Of a stretch of 64,000 bases of DNA, positions 8,746 to 16,995 are shown one piece after another (position 1 is the stretch's first letter; every line of letters starts with the position of its first letter). The stretch lies in contig NZ_JAIHON010000025.1 in the NCBI RefSeq assembly GCF_021173675.1, positions 1 through 64,000 on the forward strand, in the 5' to 3' direction. Position numbers and translations under genes: made by a program. This stretch comes from Streptomyces lincolnensis. GTDB taxonomy: Bacteria; Actinomycetota; Actinomycetes; Streptomycetales; Streptomycetaceae. The notes under the pieces were generated by a model. That model saw nothing but the letters and a program-made list of their open reading frames with translations. It ran no database searches and had not been told where the DNA came from.

Positions 8746-9545
8746 CGGGGGCCTCCCGCGGTCCGGCCGCTCTTCGCCGTCTCGCTCAGGCGGGCCTTCT
8801 CGCTCAGGCAAGCCGTCTCGCTCAGGCGGCCGTCCAGGATGGTGACCCGGCGTCGTGCGCGCTGTGCCACGGCCGGGTCGTGGGTGATGACGACGATGGT
8901 GGCGCCGGCCTGGTTGAGCTCCGCCAACAGGTCCATCACCGCGCCGGCCGTCGCCGAGTCCAGGTTTCCCGTCGGTTCGTCGCACAGCAGGATGTCCGGG
9001 GTGTTGACCACGGCACGCGCTATGGCCACCCGTTGCCTCTCGCCCCCCGACAGCTGGGAGGGCAGGGCGTCCAGCCGGTGGCCGAGGCCGACCTCGCGCA
9101 GGGTGCGCGCCGCGTCGGCCTGACGGTGTGCGCCGCGCGGGGTGACGTAGAGCCGGGCGAGGGCGACGTTCTCCAGCGCGGTGCGGTGGGGCAGCAGATG
9201 AAAGGCCTGGAAGACGAACCCGACCCGGCGCCCGCGCACAGCGGCGCGGTCCCGCTCGGTCAGGGTCGCCACATCCGTGCCGGAGAGCCGGTAGCTGCCC
9301 TGGGTGGGGCGGTCCAGCAGCCCCAGGAGGTTGAGGAGGGTCGACTTCCCGGACCCGGACGGGCCCACCACGGCCAGGAAGTCGCCGGCCTCGACGCGGA
9401 GATCCGTCGGATGGAGGGCGGTCACGGGCGGCGAGCCGGGATACACCTTGCAGACGCGCCGCAGATCCAGCACCGGGGAGGGCGCGGTGGCGGTTGTTGT
9501 GTAGTCGGGGGACGCGTACTCAGAGGCCATGTACTCAGAGGTCAT
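8742..9545 (-). CDS. ABC transporter ATP-binding protein (LolD/MacB type)
   Basis: 267 residues. Walker A is GPSGSGKST (61-69), the signature LSGGERQR (165-172), Walker B ILLCDEPTG (185-193), and the H-loop VITHD. This is the usual MacB/LolD-type ATPase that powers an FtsX-fold permease, and the overlapping downstream gene is exactly such a permease. The start overlaps the end of the adaptor gene by 4 bp, so translation of the operon is coupled. Oddities: the N-terminus contains a short duplication (SEYMASEY) and the C-terminus three hexapeptide copies of the type LSETAR, encoded by the 18-bp repeats at 8776-8829. Both extensions lie outside the conserved ATPase core. Confidence 0.95.
   Translation of the reverse strand: MTSEYMASEYASPDYTTTATAPSPVLDLRRVCKVYPGSPPVTALHPTDLRVEAGDFLAVVGPSGSGKSTLLNLLGLLDRPTQGSYRLSGTDVATLTERDRAAVRGRRVGFVFQAFHLLPHRTALENVALARLYVTPRGAHRQADAARTLREVGLGHRLDALPSQLSGGERQRVAIARAVVNTPDILLCDEPTGNLDSATAGAVMDLLAELNQAGATIVVITHDPAVAQRARRRVTILDGRLSETACLSEKARLSETAKSGRTAGGPR
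8776..8829 (-). repeat. Three in-frame 18-bp repeats in the ABC ATPase gene
   Basis: Units at 8776-8793, 8794-8811 and 8812-8829 share the core ctcgctcagg; the first and third are identical. Each encodes six residues, so copy-number change would preserve the frame and only lengthen the ATPase tail. Confidence 0.9.
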
Positions 9546-10828
9546 GTGCCCACCACCACCCGGTCTCCGGCCCGGAGTGTGTGGCCACGCGTTGTCGTGA
9601 CCTGCACCAGACCGTCGGCCGACACTCCCGTGGTCACCGGTACGACACGCTGCGCGCCGCCCGAGGCGGGCACCACGGTGACCGTGGACCGGGCGTCCGC
9701 GCCCGCCGTGATCGCCGCTTCCGGTACGGCGGTGACGGCCCTGGATGTGGCGGCGGCGGTGATGGTGATGCGGACGTCCTGGCCGGCGAACGTCTTGTCC
9801 CAGGACCCGCCGCCCCCGATCCTGACGGGCACATAGGCGCTGTCCTGCCGCGCGTCGGCGGCGCTGTCGTCCGACGCCGAGTCGTCCTTCCCGGCGCCGG
9901 GGGTGACCAGGGCACCCACCGAGGCCACCGTGCCCGTGGCGTGCGCGCCGGTCGCCTCGGCGAGGATGTCGGCCTTCGCGCCGGCCGTGACGAGGCCGCG
10001 TTCGGAGGGGTCGAGGAATCCGGTGAGCGTCATGTCGCCGCGGGCGAGGGTGACGACCGGGCCCTTGACCGCGTCACCCACGTGCACGGGCACGGAGACC
10101 ACCCGTGCGGGCAGGGAGGGCACGAAGACGACCTCGGACGAGGGCAGCATCACGGTGGCCTCGGGCCCGGGGCCCCGGGAGACGGTGCCGGCGGACGTGG
10201 TGAGCGGGGGTGCGTAGCCCATCGCGGCGTACATGTGCCGCACGGCGGCCGCCGTGCCGGAGCCGAACGTGCCGGACGGGTCGGAGCCGGTCGGCCGGCC
10301 GAGGGAGTGCAGCGCCCTCTGCACCTGGACGACGTCCTTGCCTTCGTCGCCCACGGTCAGATCGCGGTACATGGGGAAGGCCCCGGGCAGTGCGAAGACA
10401 GGGCGCGCGTCGTACTCCACCAGCGGCTGCGCCGCTTTCACCCGTTGGCCGGGCCGGGCGAACACGTCCGTGACCACGAGTGCGGACGGCTGCGAAGCGG
10501 AAGGCTGCGAAGCGGGCTGGGTGGCGGCGACGCCGGTCGGCGTGGCCGTAACGGTTCTCCCGTCCGAGAAGGACCCGCGGAAGACAAGGGTGTTCCGCAG
10601 GACCTGGCGCACCACGGGGGCCGTGATGACGCTCGCCTGCGGCACCTGGGTACGGGCGGCGGCCTCCGCCGGCGACTGCACCCACTGTGTGGCGTACACA
10701 CCGCCCGCCGACAGGACGGCCGAGGAGCACGCGGCCACCACCGTCCACCGGCGGCGACGGGCCAGCCGTGAGCCGGCGACCGCAGCACCCGGCGAGGTCA
10801 CGTCCCCCGACGCGTGGGAGCGGTTCAC
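9542..10828 (-). CDS. Peptidoglycan-binding / membrane-fusion adaptor of ABC exporter
   Basis: 428 residues from the GTG at 10828 (aaggag upstream; GTGA overlap with the preceding lipoprotein stop). A basic N-terminus (RLARRRRW) precedes a single membrane anchor. There follow biotinyl-lipoyl-like and beta-barrel segments of a periplasmic adaptor (VTDVFARPGQRVKAAQPLVEYD; VPVHVGDAVKGPVVTLARGDMTL) and, inserted between them, a peptidoglycan-binding domain 1 (VGDEGKDVVQVQRALHSLG ... GTFGSGTAAAVRHMY). This adaptor type with an internal PG-binding module pairs with MacB-like exporters in actinobacteria and replaces the outer-membrane link of Gram-negatives with an attachment to the wall. An in-frame 15-bp duplication (10488-10517, SQPSASQPSA) lies in a flexible loop. 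The role is inferred from architecture and operon; the substrate is unknown. Confidence 0.88.
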   Translation of the reverse strand: MNRSHASGDVTSPGAAVAGSRLARRRRWTVVAACSSAVLSAGGVYATQWVQSPAEAAARTQVPQASVITAPVVRQVLRNTLVFRGSFSDGRTVTATPTGVAATQPASQPSASQPSALVVTDVFARPGQRVKAAQPLVEYDARPVFALPGAFPMYRDLTVGDEGKDVVQVQRALHSLGRPTGSDPSGTFGSGTAAAVRHMYAAMGYAPPLTTSAGTVSRGPGPEATVMLPSSEVVFVPSLPARVVSVPVHVGDAVKGPVVTLARGDMTLTGFLDPSERGLVTAGAKADILAEATGAHATGTVASVGALVTPGAGKDDSASDDSAADARQDSAYVPVRIGGGGSWDKTFAGQDVRITITAAATSRAVTAVPEAAITAGADARSTVTVVPASGGAQRVVPVTTGVSADGLVQVTTTRGHTLRAGDRVVVGT

Positions 10829-11802
10829 GAGGACGCTCCTTCGGCGATGACTTTCGCGGAACGGTCGAGTGTCGTCCGGGCGGTGGACCGCTCCTGGGTC
10901 AGGGCTTCCTGGTTCTTCTCGATCAGCGACTTCTGAATGGCCGATTCCACGGCGACCCAGATCCCGATGAGGTTGGTCTTCTCCTTGCACGCCACGTCGG
11001 ATTCCGCCATGTGAATCTCGGAAGCCGACGGCGAGGCGGACAAACGGGACCTGAGCGGTTCCAGGGGACTGCCGAAGGTATAACCGCTCTTCCGCATGCA
11101 CGCCGACCAGGACCGGAAAGCGGCGGTCACCTGAGGTGTCGCCATGGACTGCTGGAAACTGGCGTCGTTGATGCTTTCGGACAGCCGTTCGTCGAGCCCC
11201 TTGCCGAGTTTCCGCTCCGCCTCGCCGGAACAGCCATGGGCCGGGATCTGCTGCCCCTTGTACTGCCTTACTTTCACCCCGCCGCCGTCTGCCCGCGGGG
11301 TGTCACCGAGGAACACCTCACGTGCGGCATCGCTCATCGGCCGCGTGTCGGCCGGCGGGGTCGGCAGGGCGTTCGCGGGCAGGTGGTAGCCGTAGCGTGC
11401 CGCGGTCCGCGCATCGGAAATCCCGTAACGGCGGGCCATGTTGGCCGCGTCCCCCTTCGGGTCGACCGGGGACCTCGACCCGGGGTCGACGGCGTAGTCG
11501 AAACCGAAGCGGGCCATGCACTGCCGAACGAGGAGTTTCGACGCGTAGAGCATTTCCGCGTGCTCGTCGTTCTTCAGCAGATAGTCCTCGACGGGCAGCG
11601 AGACCGACGCGGTGGAAGCGAGCGTGGGCGTGGCGGTCGGCGACACTCGCGTGGCCACGAGGTCTGCTCCTGGCTGATGCGCTGCGGCGGGAGACGCTTC
11701 GCAGGCGCTTGTCGCGGCCAGGATTCCCCCGACCGCGAGTGCGGCCGCCACTCCGCGCACGGCTTTTCCACCGGTCACTTTGTTCCCAGTTCTCCAGCTC
11801 AT
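10825..11802 (-). CDS. Secreted lipoprotein of an ABC exporter operon, function unknown
   Basis: 325 residues from the ATG at 11802 (gcaggg upstream). The signal peptide ends in a lipobox-like TSAC near residue 34. The mature protein is mainly helical with several cysteine-containing segments (LLVRQCMARFGFDY, AHGCSGEAERKLG, SACMRKSGY, DVACKEKTNL). The spacing CM-R-FGFDY and CMRKSGY recalls the repeats of actinobacterial exported proteins found beside adaptor/MacB exporter genes. It is the first gene of a four-gene unit in which every junction overlaps by 4 bp, so it is probably a surface component of the export system, for example a substrate chaperone or sensor. That role is inference from the operon only. 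An upstream in-frame methionine would destroy the signal peptide and was not used. Confidence 0.78.
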   Translation of the reverse strand: MSWRTGNKVTGGKAVRGVAAALAVGGILAATSACEASPAAAHQPGADLVATRVSPTATPTLASTASVSLPVEDYLLKNDEHAEMLYASKLLVRQCMARFGFDYAVDPGSRSPVDPKGDAANMARRYGISDARTAARYGYHLPANALPTPPADTRPMSDAAREVFLGDTPRADGGGVKVRQYKGQQIPAHGCSGEAERKLGKGLDERLSESINDASFQQSMATPQVTAAFRSWSACMRKSGYTFGSPLEPLRSRLSASPSASEIHMAESDVACKEKTNLIGIWVAVESAIQKSLIEKNQEALTQERSTARTTLDRSAKVIAEGASS

Positions 11803-12187
11803 CGCAATACCCTGCGACCGGAACAACCAGAGGCCTGCACAGAAACTCTGACGGAGCATCAGCCACCCCCCGCGACTTGGCGTCGACGCCGAGATGCGCG
11901 ACCGGGGCAGATGCTCGCACGGCCCGTGTGTGACGGATTCCGCAGTTCTGTTTTCCCTCAATCGGCGGCAAAGGAATCTCCAGTTGATCCCCAGCAGAAA
12001 GCATGGACGACCTGTGCCCGCCGAGTGAATGGAGCCGTTTTGTCCGGGCTGTCTTCGGCGGCCCGCGGTTCCACAGCTTCGGAAACTTGAACGTGTCTTT
12101 GCGGAATATCTCCGAAAAAAGCCAAATGCGGATCTTTCGTAGGAGGAGTGCACAGGCGGCCAGGTGCGGCGCCGATAGCATCACCGC
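11803..12187. other. Intergenic region upstream of exporter operon
   Basis: 385 bases separate the exporter operon (minus strand) from a small plus-strand gene. No reading frame here has a Streptomyces codon pattern. The stretch is less GC-rich than its surroundings around 12040-12150, where aaaaaagcc and attcggaa-like tracts occur, as expected for promoter DNA serving both directions. I see no palindrome or terminator that I would name. Confidence 0.5.
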
Positions 12188-12403
12188 ATGCCCTTCCCCA
12201 TGGCCCGCCGCTACTTGCTGACATCCCTGCTGGTCGTGGCGCTGGCCGCGTTCGGCTACTACGCGCTACAGCCCGTACGGGAATCCTGCGCGCTCACCTC
12301 CGGACCGTACGGCTCCACCTTCAGCCCGGGCGGCGCCCAGGCATCCGTCAGCGGCCGGTGCGACGAGGAGCGCACGCGCCTCATGACCTGGCTCAAGGAA
12401 TAA
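12188..12403 (+). CDS. Small membrane-anchored protein, function unknown
   Basis: 71 residues. After MARRY a hydrophobic segment (LLTSLLVVALAAFGYYAL) forms an uncleaved signal/anchor, followed by a short extracellular tail with two cysteines (RESCALTSG ... SGRCDEERT) that could form one disulfide. Third codon positions are almost all G/C, so the frame looks genuinely coding. The start could be the ATG at 12188 or the one at 12200. The aggaggag at 12140 is too far upstream to help, so translation may be weak or leaderless. No family is recognised. Confidence 0.55.
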   Translation: MPFPMARRYLLTSLLVVALAAFGYYALQPVRESCALTSGPYGSTFSPGGAQASVSGRCDEERTRLMTWLKE

Positions 12404-12428
12404 CGGGATAACGGGATAGACGCGCCGG

Positions 12429-12965
12429 TCAGCCGACGCGCGCCGCGATCGTCTCCGCACACGTCAAGGACTCCGTGTGCGTCGTGTCGACCTCAAGGTC
12501 GTAGGAGACACCCTGGTGGACCACGTGGGCCTGGGACGCGGCCATGCCCTGGACGCGGTCGCCGCGGGCGATCTCGCGGGCGGTGGCGGTGGCGGGGGCG
12601 CAGTGGACGCCGACCCAGAGGACGGTGAGGCCGTGAAGGGCCCGCTCCCAGCGGTGGCGGGAGGCGGGGCCGCCGAGGAAGACGTCGTCGACGATGACAC
12701 GGGCGCCGGCGTGGGCCATGGCGGCGATGCCGGTGGTCCAGGCGGCGTCGAGGGCGGCGAAGGCGGGGCCGACGTGGACGCCGCCGTCGGGGGCGAAGGT
12801 GATGCCGTCGGCGGAGTCCTGCAGCTTGGCGGGCAGCGCCTCGACGAAGGAGTCGACGCCGAAGGCCAGCCAGGGGTCCGGCAGGACGGCCTGGAGGCAG
12901 CGGACGATCCCGGACTTGCCGGAGCTGGAACCGCCGTTCAGAAGGATCACCTGGGTCGTCGTCAC
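12429..12965 (-). CDS. cpt: Chloramphenicol 3-O-phosphotransferase homologue
   Basis: 178 residues. The P-loop GGSSSGKSG (11-19) is followed by IVRCLQ..LPDPWLAFGVDSF with Asp38 at the position of the catalytic Asp of Cpt. Downstream are VIVDDVFLGG, VLWVGVHC, ARGDRVQGMA and EVDTTH. The similarity to the self-resistance enzyme of the chloramphenicol producer S. venezuelae is high across the whole length. That enzyme phosphorylates the C3 primary hydroxyl of chloramphenicol with ATP. No chloramphenicol biosynthetic genes are in this window, so the gene here is a stand-alone resistance or detoxification gene, or acts on another small hydroxylated substrate. It is monocistronic and faces the small gene at 12188. 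Confidence 0.9.
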   Translation of the reverse strand: MTTTQVILLNGGSSSGKSGIVRCLQAVLPDPWLAFGVDSFVEALPAKLQDSADGITFAPDGGVHVGPAFAALDAAWTTGIAAMAHAGARVIVDDVFLGGPASRHRWERALHGLTVLWVGVHCAPATATAREIARGDRVQGMAASQAHVVHQGVSYDLEVDTTHTESLTCAETIAARVG

Positions 12966-13170
12966 CGCGTCACGGTAGGGCGCCCGCGACCCGGGACGAA
13001 ACGGATTTAGCGCAGGTGCGCCGGAAGCCGCCGTTCAGCCGTGTCGGCGCCGCCCCCGTCGTACGCTCGATCGACCGATGAGTTCCGCCGACCGATGAGT
13101 TCCGCACCGCGCCACGGTCTGCACTTCCGTACCTGCTGATCAAGCATCCCGCGAGGAACCGGAGAGTCCC

Positions 13171-13806
13171 ATGCGCATCGTGATCACCGCTTTCATCAGT
13201 CTGGACGGCGTCGTACAGGCGCCCGGCGGCGCCAAGGAGGACACGGACGGCGGCTTCGCGCACGGCGGCTGGACGCACCCGTACTTCGACCCGGACGTGG
13301 TCGGCGGGTCGTGGGACGCGGCGTTGGCGGAGGCGGACGCGCTGCTGTTCGGGCGGCGGACATGGCAGGCGATGGCCAAGGCGTGGCCGCAGCAGACGGA
13401 GGATCCCTTCGCCGACCGGATGAACTCGATCAAGAAGTACGTGGTGAGCCGGACCCTGAAGGACAGCGAGCTGAGCTGGAACAACAGTGTGCTGATTCCG
13501 GGGGACGAGGCCCTGGCGCACCTGCGCAAGCTGCGGGAGAGCGGGGAGGGCCGGGACCTGGTGGTCACGGGCAGTTCCGAGCTCGCCCGGACGCTGATGA
13601 GCGAGGGGCTCGTGGACGAGCTGCGGCTCATGGTGATGCCGGTCGTCCTCGGCGGCGGCAAGTCGATCTTCCCGGACGACGGTGTGAAGAGCACCTTCGA
13701 GCTGGTGTCCACGGCCACCTCCCCGACCGGCACGCAGGTGTGCGTGTACCGGAAGGCGACCGCCGCGCCCGCCCCCGGATCAGGCTCCGACTCCGGCACC
13801 GACTGA
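13171..13806 (+). CDS. Dihydrofolate reductase-family (RibD C-terminal-like) protein
   Basis: 211 residues from the ATG at 13171 (ggag 7 bp upstream). It belongs to the RibD_C/DHFR-like superfamily, with the N-terminal ITAFISLDGVVQAPGG, the central LLFGRRTWQAM, a DLVVTGSSELARTLM NADPH-binding turn and LVDELRLMVMPVVLGGGKSIF near the end. Proteins of this group are NADPH-dependent reductases of pterin- or pyrimidine-like substrates, though most stand-alone members, often called YyaP/YwjB-like, have no proven substrate. The C-terminal 20 residues are P/S/A-rich and probably disordered. The flavin monooxygenase gene starts 3 bp after its stop, so the two form an operon and may share a redox pathway. 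Confidence 0.88.
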   Translation: MRIVITAFISLDGVVQAPGGAKEDTDGGFAHGGWTHPYFDPDVVGGSWDAALAEADALLFGRRTWQAMAKAWPQQTEDPFADRMNSIKKYVVSRTLKDSELSWNNSVLIPGDEALAHLRKLRESGEGRDLVVTGSSELARTLMSEGLVDELRLMVMPVVLGGGKSIFPDDGVKSTFELVSTATSPTGTQVCVYRKATAAPAPGSGSDSGTD

Positions 13807-13809
13807 CGT

Positions 13810-15033
13810 ATGGACGCCATCGTCGTGGGGGCCGGCATCGGCGGGCTGGCCGCGGCCGTGAGCATGCGGCGGGCCGGGCTGGACGTCACCCTGGTCGAGC
13901 AGACGCCACGGTTCACCGAGATCGGCGCCGGGATCCAGCTCGCGCCCAACGCCACGCGCGTGCTGCGCCGGCTGGGGCTGCTGGACGCGGTCGCCGCGCA
14001 GGCGGCCCGGCCCGCCGTGCTGAGCTACCGCACCTGGTCGGACGGGAGCGAGATCTGCCGCTACGCGCTGGGCCGTGAGGTCGAGGAGGAGTTCGGGGCG
14101 CCCTATCTGCTGCTCCACCGGGCCGATCTCCAGCGGGTCCTGGCCGCCGCGGTACCGGCCGGGTCGGTGCAGCTGGACACCCCGGTCGTGGGCGTCGACC
14201 AGGACGAGGAGTCCGCGTACGTCACGGTCGCGGGCGGTGAGCGGCTGCGCGCGGACCTGGTCGTCGCCGCCGACGGCGTCCGGTCGGCGGCCCGGCAGTG
14301 GCTCTTCGGCGCGGATGAGGCGGTCTTCTCGGGTACGGCCGCCTACCGGGCGCTGCTCCCGGCCGCCGCGGTGGCCGATCTGGACCTGCCGGACGTGGCC
14401 CTCTGGCTCGGACCGGGCCGGCACTTCGTCCACTACTGGGTGCGCCGCGGGGAGCTGCTCAACGTGGTGGGCGTGGTGGAGACGCGGGCGGCGCCGGAGT
14501 CGTGGACCGCGCGGGCCGAACCGGGCGAGCAGCTGCGCCGGTTCGACGGCTGGGACTCCCGGGTGCTCGCCATCCTGGAGCGGGCGGGACAGATGCTCCG
14601 CTACGGCATCCACACCCGGGCCCCGCTCACCCGGTGGGGCGTCGGGCGGGTGACGCTGCTGGGCGACAGCGCGCACGCGATGGTGCCCTTCCAGGCCCAG
14701 GGCGCGGCGCAGGCGATCATGGACGCGGGGGTGCTCGGCGACGTCCTCGCGGGGGTGGCGCCGGGCGAGGTGCCGGAGGCGCTCGACCGGTACGCGCGCC
14801 GGCGGTTCGGGACCGCCAACAGCGTGCAGGCCGGGTCCTCCCGGCAGGGGGCGCTGAACCATCTGCCGGACGGGCCCGAGGCGCGGGAGCGGAACGCCCG
14901 GATGGCGGCGCACGCCGCCGCGAACAGGTTCCCGCCGTTCGCGACCGCGTGGGGAGTCGACGTGGTCGACGGGGTCGATCTGGACGGGCCGGCCGTGGAC
15001 AAAAGCGTGGACGGGCGGCGTCCATCGGCCTAG
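13810..15033 (+). CDS. FAD-dependent monooxygenase (aromatic hydroxylase type)
   Basis: 407 residues of the group A flavoprotein hydroxylase family. The Rossmann motif VVGAGIGGLAAA is at 4-15, the FAD/NADPH 'DG' motif at LVVAADGVRSAARQ, and the 'GD' motif at VTLLGDSAHAMVPFQAQGAAQAIMDA. It resembles salicylate 1-monooxygenase and 6-hydroxynicotinate 3-monooxygenase, which hydroxylate small aromatic acids using NAD(P)H and O2. The start is 3 bp after the reductase-like gene and lacks its own good ribosome site, so it is probably translationally coupled. A perfect inverted repeat sits right after its stop, in front of a MarR-GNAT gene, so this pair may be controlled together with an aromatic signal. 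The substrate cannot be told from sequence. Confidence 0.92.
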   Translation: MDAIVVGAGIGGLAAAVSMRRAGLDVTLVEQTPRFTEIGAGIQLAPNATRVLRRLGLLDAVAAQAARPAVLSYRTWSDGSEICRYALGREVEEEFGAPYLLLHRADLQRVLAAAVPAGSVQLDTPVVGVDQDEESAYVTVAGGERLRADLVVAADGVRSAARQWLFGADEAVFSGTAAYRALLPAAAVADLDLPDVALWLGPGRHFVHYWVRRGELLNVVGVVETRAAPESWTARAEPGEQLRRFDGWDSRVLAILERAGQMLRYGIHTRAPLTRWGVGRVTLLGDSAHAMVPFQAQGAAQAIMDAGVLGDVLAGVAPGEVPEALDRYARRRFGTANSVQAGSSRQGALNHLPDGPEARERNARMAAHAAANRFPPFATAWGVDVVDGVDLDGPAVDKSVDGRRPSA

Positions 15034-15034
15034 G

Positions 15035-15060
15035 CTCAGTCAGAGAAACCTCTGACTGAG
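15035..15060. promoter_or_regulatory. Perfect 11-bp inverted repeat, candidate MarR operator
   Basis: ctcagtcagag (15035-15045), a 4-base spacer, then ctctgactgag (15050-15060). It lies 1 base after the monooxygenase stop and 37 bp before the MarR-GNAT start, with no T-run after it. Size and symmetry fit a MarR-dimer operator for the adjacent regulator; a transcription terminator is the alternative. Confidence 0.6.
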
Positions 15061-15097
15061 TCAACCATCCGCGCCAACCATCCGGGGGTCGACGATC

Positions 15098-16030
15098 ATG
15101 ACCGTGCAGGACATCCGCGCCTTCAACCGCTTCTACACGAACGTCATCGGGGCCCTCGACTACAGCCGCCACCTCTACGCCCCCTACACGCTCACCGAGT
15201 CCCGCGTGCTGTACGAGCTCGCGCACTCCCCGCGTACGGACGCGGCCGATCTGCGGACCGAACTGTCCCTGGACGCGGGGTACTTGAGCCGTATCCTCAA
15301 CAAGTTCGAGCAGGACGGGCTGATCGAGCGGACCGCCTCGCACCGCGACCCCCGCCGACGGCACGTCAGCCTGACCGCGCGCGGCCGGGAGACCGCCGTA
15401 CTGCTCGCCGAGCGGGCGAACGAGTCCGTGGGCTCGCTGCTGGCCACCGTCCCCTCCGCCGACCGGCCGCGTCTCTCCGAGGCGATGCGGACCGTCCGCG
15501 AACTGCTGTCCGACGGCCGGCCGCCGCGCCGCGAGGACGTCGTGCTGCGCGAACCGGGGCCCGGCGACCTCGGCTGGATCGTGCAGCGCAACGCCGCGCT
15601 GTACGCCGCCGAGTACGGCTGGAACGCGGACTACGAGGGGCTGGTGGCGAGGATCGTCGCCGACTTCGCGGAGGACCACGATCCGCATCTGGAGCGGGTG
15701 TGGATCGCCGAGCTGGACGGGCGGCCGGTGGGTGCCGTGATGTGCGTACGGGACGACGCCCCGGCCACCGCACGGCTGCGGCTGCTGCTGGTCGAGCCCG
15801 AGGCGCGCGGCCTGGGCATCGGGGACCGGCTCGTCACCGCCGTCGTCGACTTCGCCCGGGGCGTCGGCTACCGCGACCTCGTGCTGTGGACCAACGACGT
15901 GCTCGCCGCCGCCCGCCGGATCTACCAGCGCCACGGTTTCGTCCTCGTCGGCGAGAAACCCCACCGCTCCTTCGGCAAGGACCTCAACGGCCAGGACTGG
16001 CGGCTGGCTCTTCAGGGCAGCGGGGAGTGA
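15098..16030 (+). CDS. MarR-type HTH fused to GNAT acetyltransferase
   Basis: 310 residues with two domains. Residues ~1-140 are a MarR winged helix (AFNRFYTNVIGALDY; TDAADLRTELSLDAGYLSRILNKFEQDGLIER; DPRRRHVSLTARGRE). Residues ~150-310 are a GNAT acetyltransferase with the acetyl-CoA-binding LLLVEPEARGLGIGDRLV and the later ARRIYQRHGFVLVGE. This MarR-GNAT fusion recurs in actinobacteria and is annotated as a bifunctional regulator/acetyltransferase. The acetylated partner is unknown, and the domain pairing suggests a regulator that senses or modifies a small amine or acyl-CoA. A perfect dyad lies just upstream and may be its own operator. The start ATG at 15098 has gggggtcg upstream. Confidence 0.9.
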   Translation: MTVQDIRAFNRFYTNVIGALDYSRHLYAPYTLTESRVLYELAHSPRTDAADLRTELSLDAGYLSRILNKFEQDGLIERTASHRDPRRRHVSLTARGRETAVLLAERANESVGSLLATVPSADRPRLSEAMRTVRELLSDGRPPRREDVVLREPGPGDLGWIVQRNAALYAAEYGWNADYEGLVARIVADFAEDHDPHLERVWIAELDGRPVGAVMCVRDDAPATARLRLLLVEPEARGLGIGDRLVTAVVDFARGVGYRDLVLWTNDVLAAARRIYQRHGFVLVGEKPHRSFGKDLNGQDWRLALQGSGE

Positions 16031-16100
16031 ACGACGACAGAACCGACCCGCACCGGCCCCCGTCTGGACCGGAGCGGGCACGCGCGTGAGAGTAGGGACC

Positions 16101-16901
16101 ATGAAACTGGCGTTCTCCACCCTCGGTGTTCCCGGCCTCCCCCTCGCCGACGTGCTGCGGCTCGCGACCACGCACGGCTATCACGGCGTCGAGCTGCGCG
16201 CCCACCCGGAGGAGCCGGTCCACCCCGATCTCGATCTCGGCCGACGGGCGGACGCGGCGGCCGAGTTCAAGGCGGCGGGCGTGGAACTCCTGGGCCTCGC
16301 CGGGTACGCCCGGGTGGCCGCGCCGGGCGACGACGAGCCCGTGATCGAGGAGATCCACCGGCTCCTGGACCTCGCCCGCGACCTGGGCGCCCCCTTCGTA
16401 CGGGTCTTCCCCGGCGGCGGCACCGAGCAGAGCCGTCAGGAGGCCGACGCCACGGCCGCCCGGCGACTGGGCACGGCGGCGGAGTACGCGGCCGACCTCG
16501 GCGTACGCATCCTGCTCGAAACCCATGACTCGCACCGCACCGGCGCCGACGCGATCCGGATCCTGGGCCCGGTCGGCCACCGCAACGTCGGCTCGCTCTG
16601 GGACGTCATGCACACCTGGCTGGGCGGCGAGCAGCCCTCGGAGTCCTACGCCGCCCTCGCCCCCCACCTCGGATACGTCCAGGTCAAGGACATCGCCTCC
16701 GCCGACGACACCACCCCCCTCCCCCTCGGCGCCGGCGTCCTGCCACTCGCCGAGTGCGTGGAGGTCCTCTCCCGGCACGGCTGGGACGGCTGGCTGTGCT
16801 GGGAGTACGAGAAGCGGTGGTACGAGGCCGCCGCACCCCTGCCCGACCTGCTGTCCGCGGGCCGCGACCACCTCGCGAGGCTGCTCAACGACTCGGCCTG
16901 A
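16101..16901 (+). CDS. Sugar phosphate isomerase/epimerase-like TIM-barrel protein
   Basis: 266 residues, AP-endonuclease-2/xylose-isomerase-like TIM barrel. The opening strand is LAFSTLGVPGLPLADVL, followed by GVELRAHPEEP, FVRVFPGGG, ILLETHDSHRTG (metal-ligand Glu/His), NVGSLWDVMHTW, LGYVQVKDI and the terminal WLCWEYEKRW. Most relatives are hydroxypyruvate isomerases, inosose dehydratase/epimerases or keto-sugar isomerases with a divalent metal. The exact substrate is open. The ATG at 16101 is preferred over the GTG at 16086 because agtaggga precedes it. It follows the MarR-GNAT gene by 70 bp in the same direction and may be its target. Confidence 0.87.
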   Translation: MKLAFSTLGVPGLPLADVLRLATTHGYHGVELRAHPEEPVHPDLDLGRRADAAAEFKAAGVELLGLAGYARVAAPGDDEPVIEEIHRLLDLARDLGAPFVRVFPGGGTEQSRQEADATAARRLGTAAEYAADLGVRILLETHDSHRTGADAIRILGPVGHRNVGSLWDVMHTWLGGEQPSESYAALAPHLGYVQVKDIASADDTTPLPLGAGVLPLAECVEVLSRHGWDGWLCWEYEKRWYEAAAPLPDLLSAGRDHLARLLNDSA

Positions 16902-16995
16902 CCTGGCTGTCGGGCCCTGACCTGGCCGTCGGGCGGGGCGGCAGGCCGTGGGCGAGTACGAACTCCAGGCGACCGGCCCCCCCTACGACACCCCT

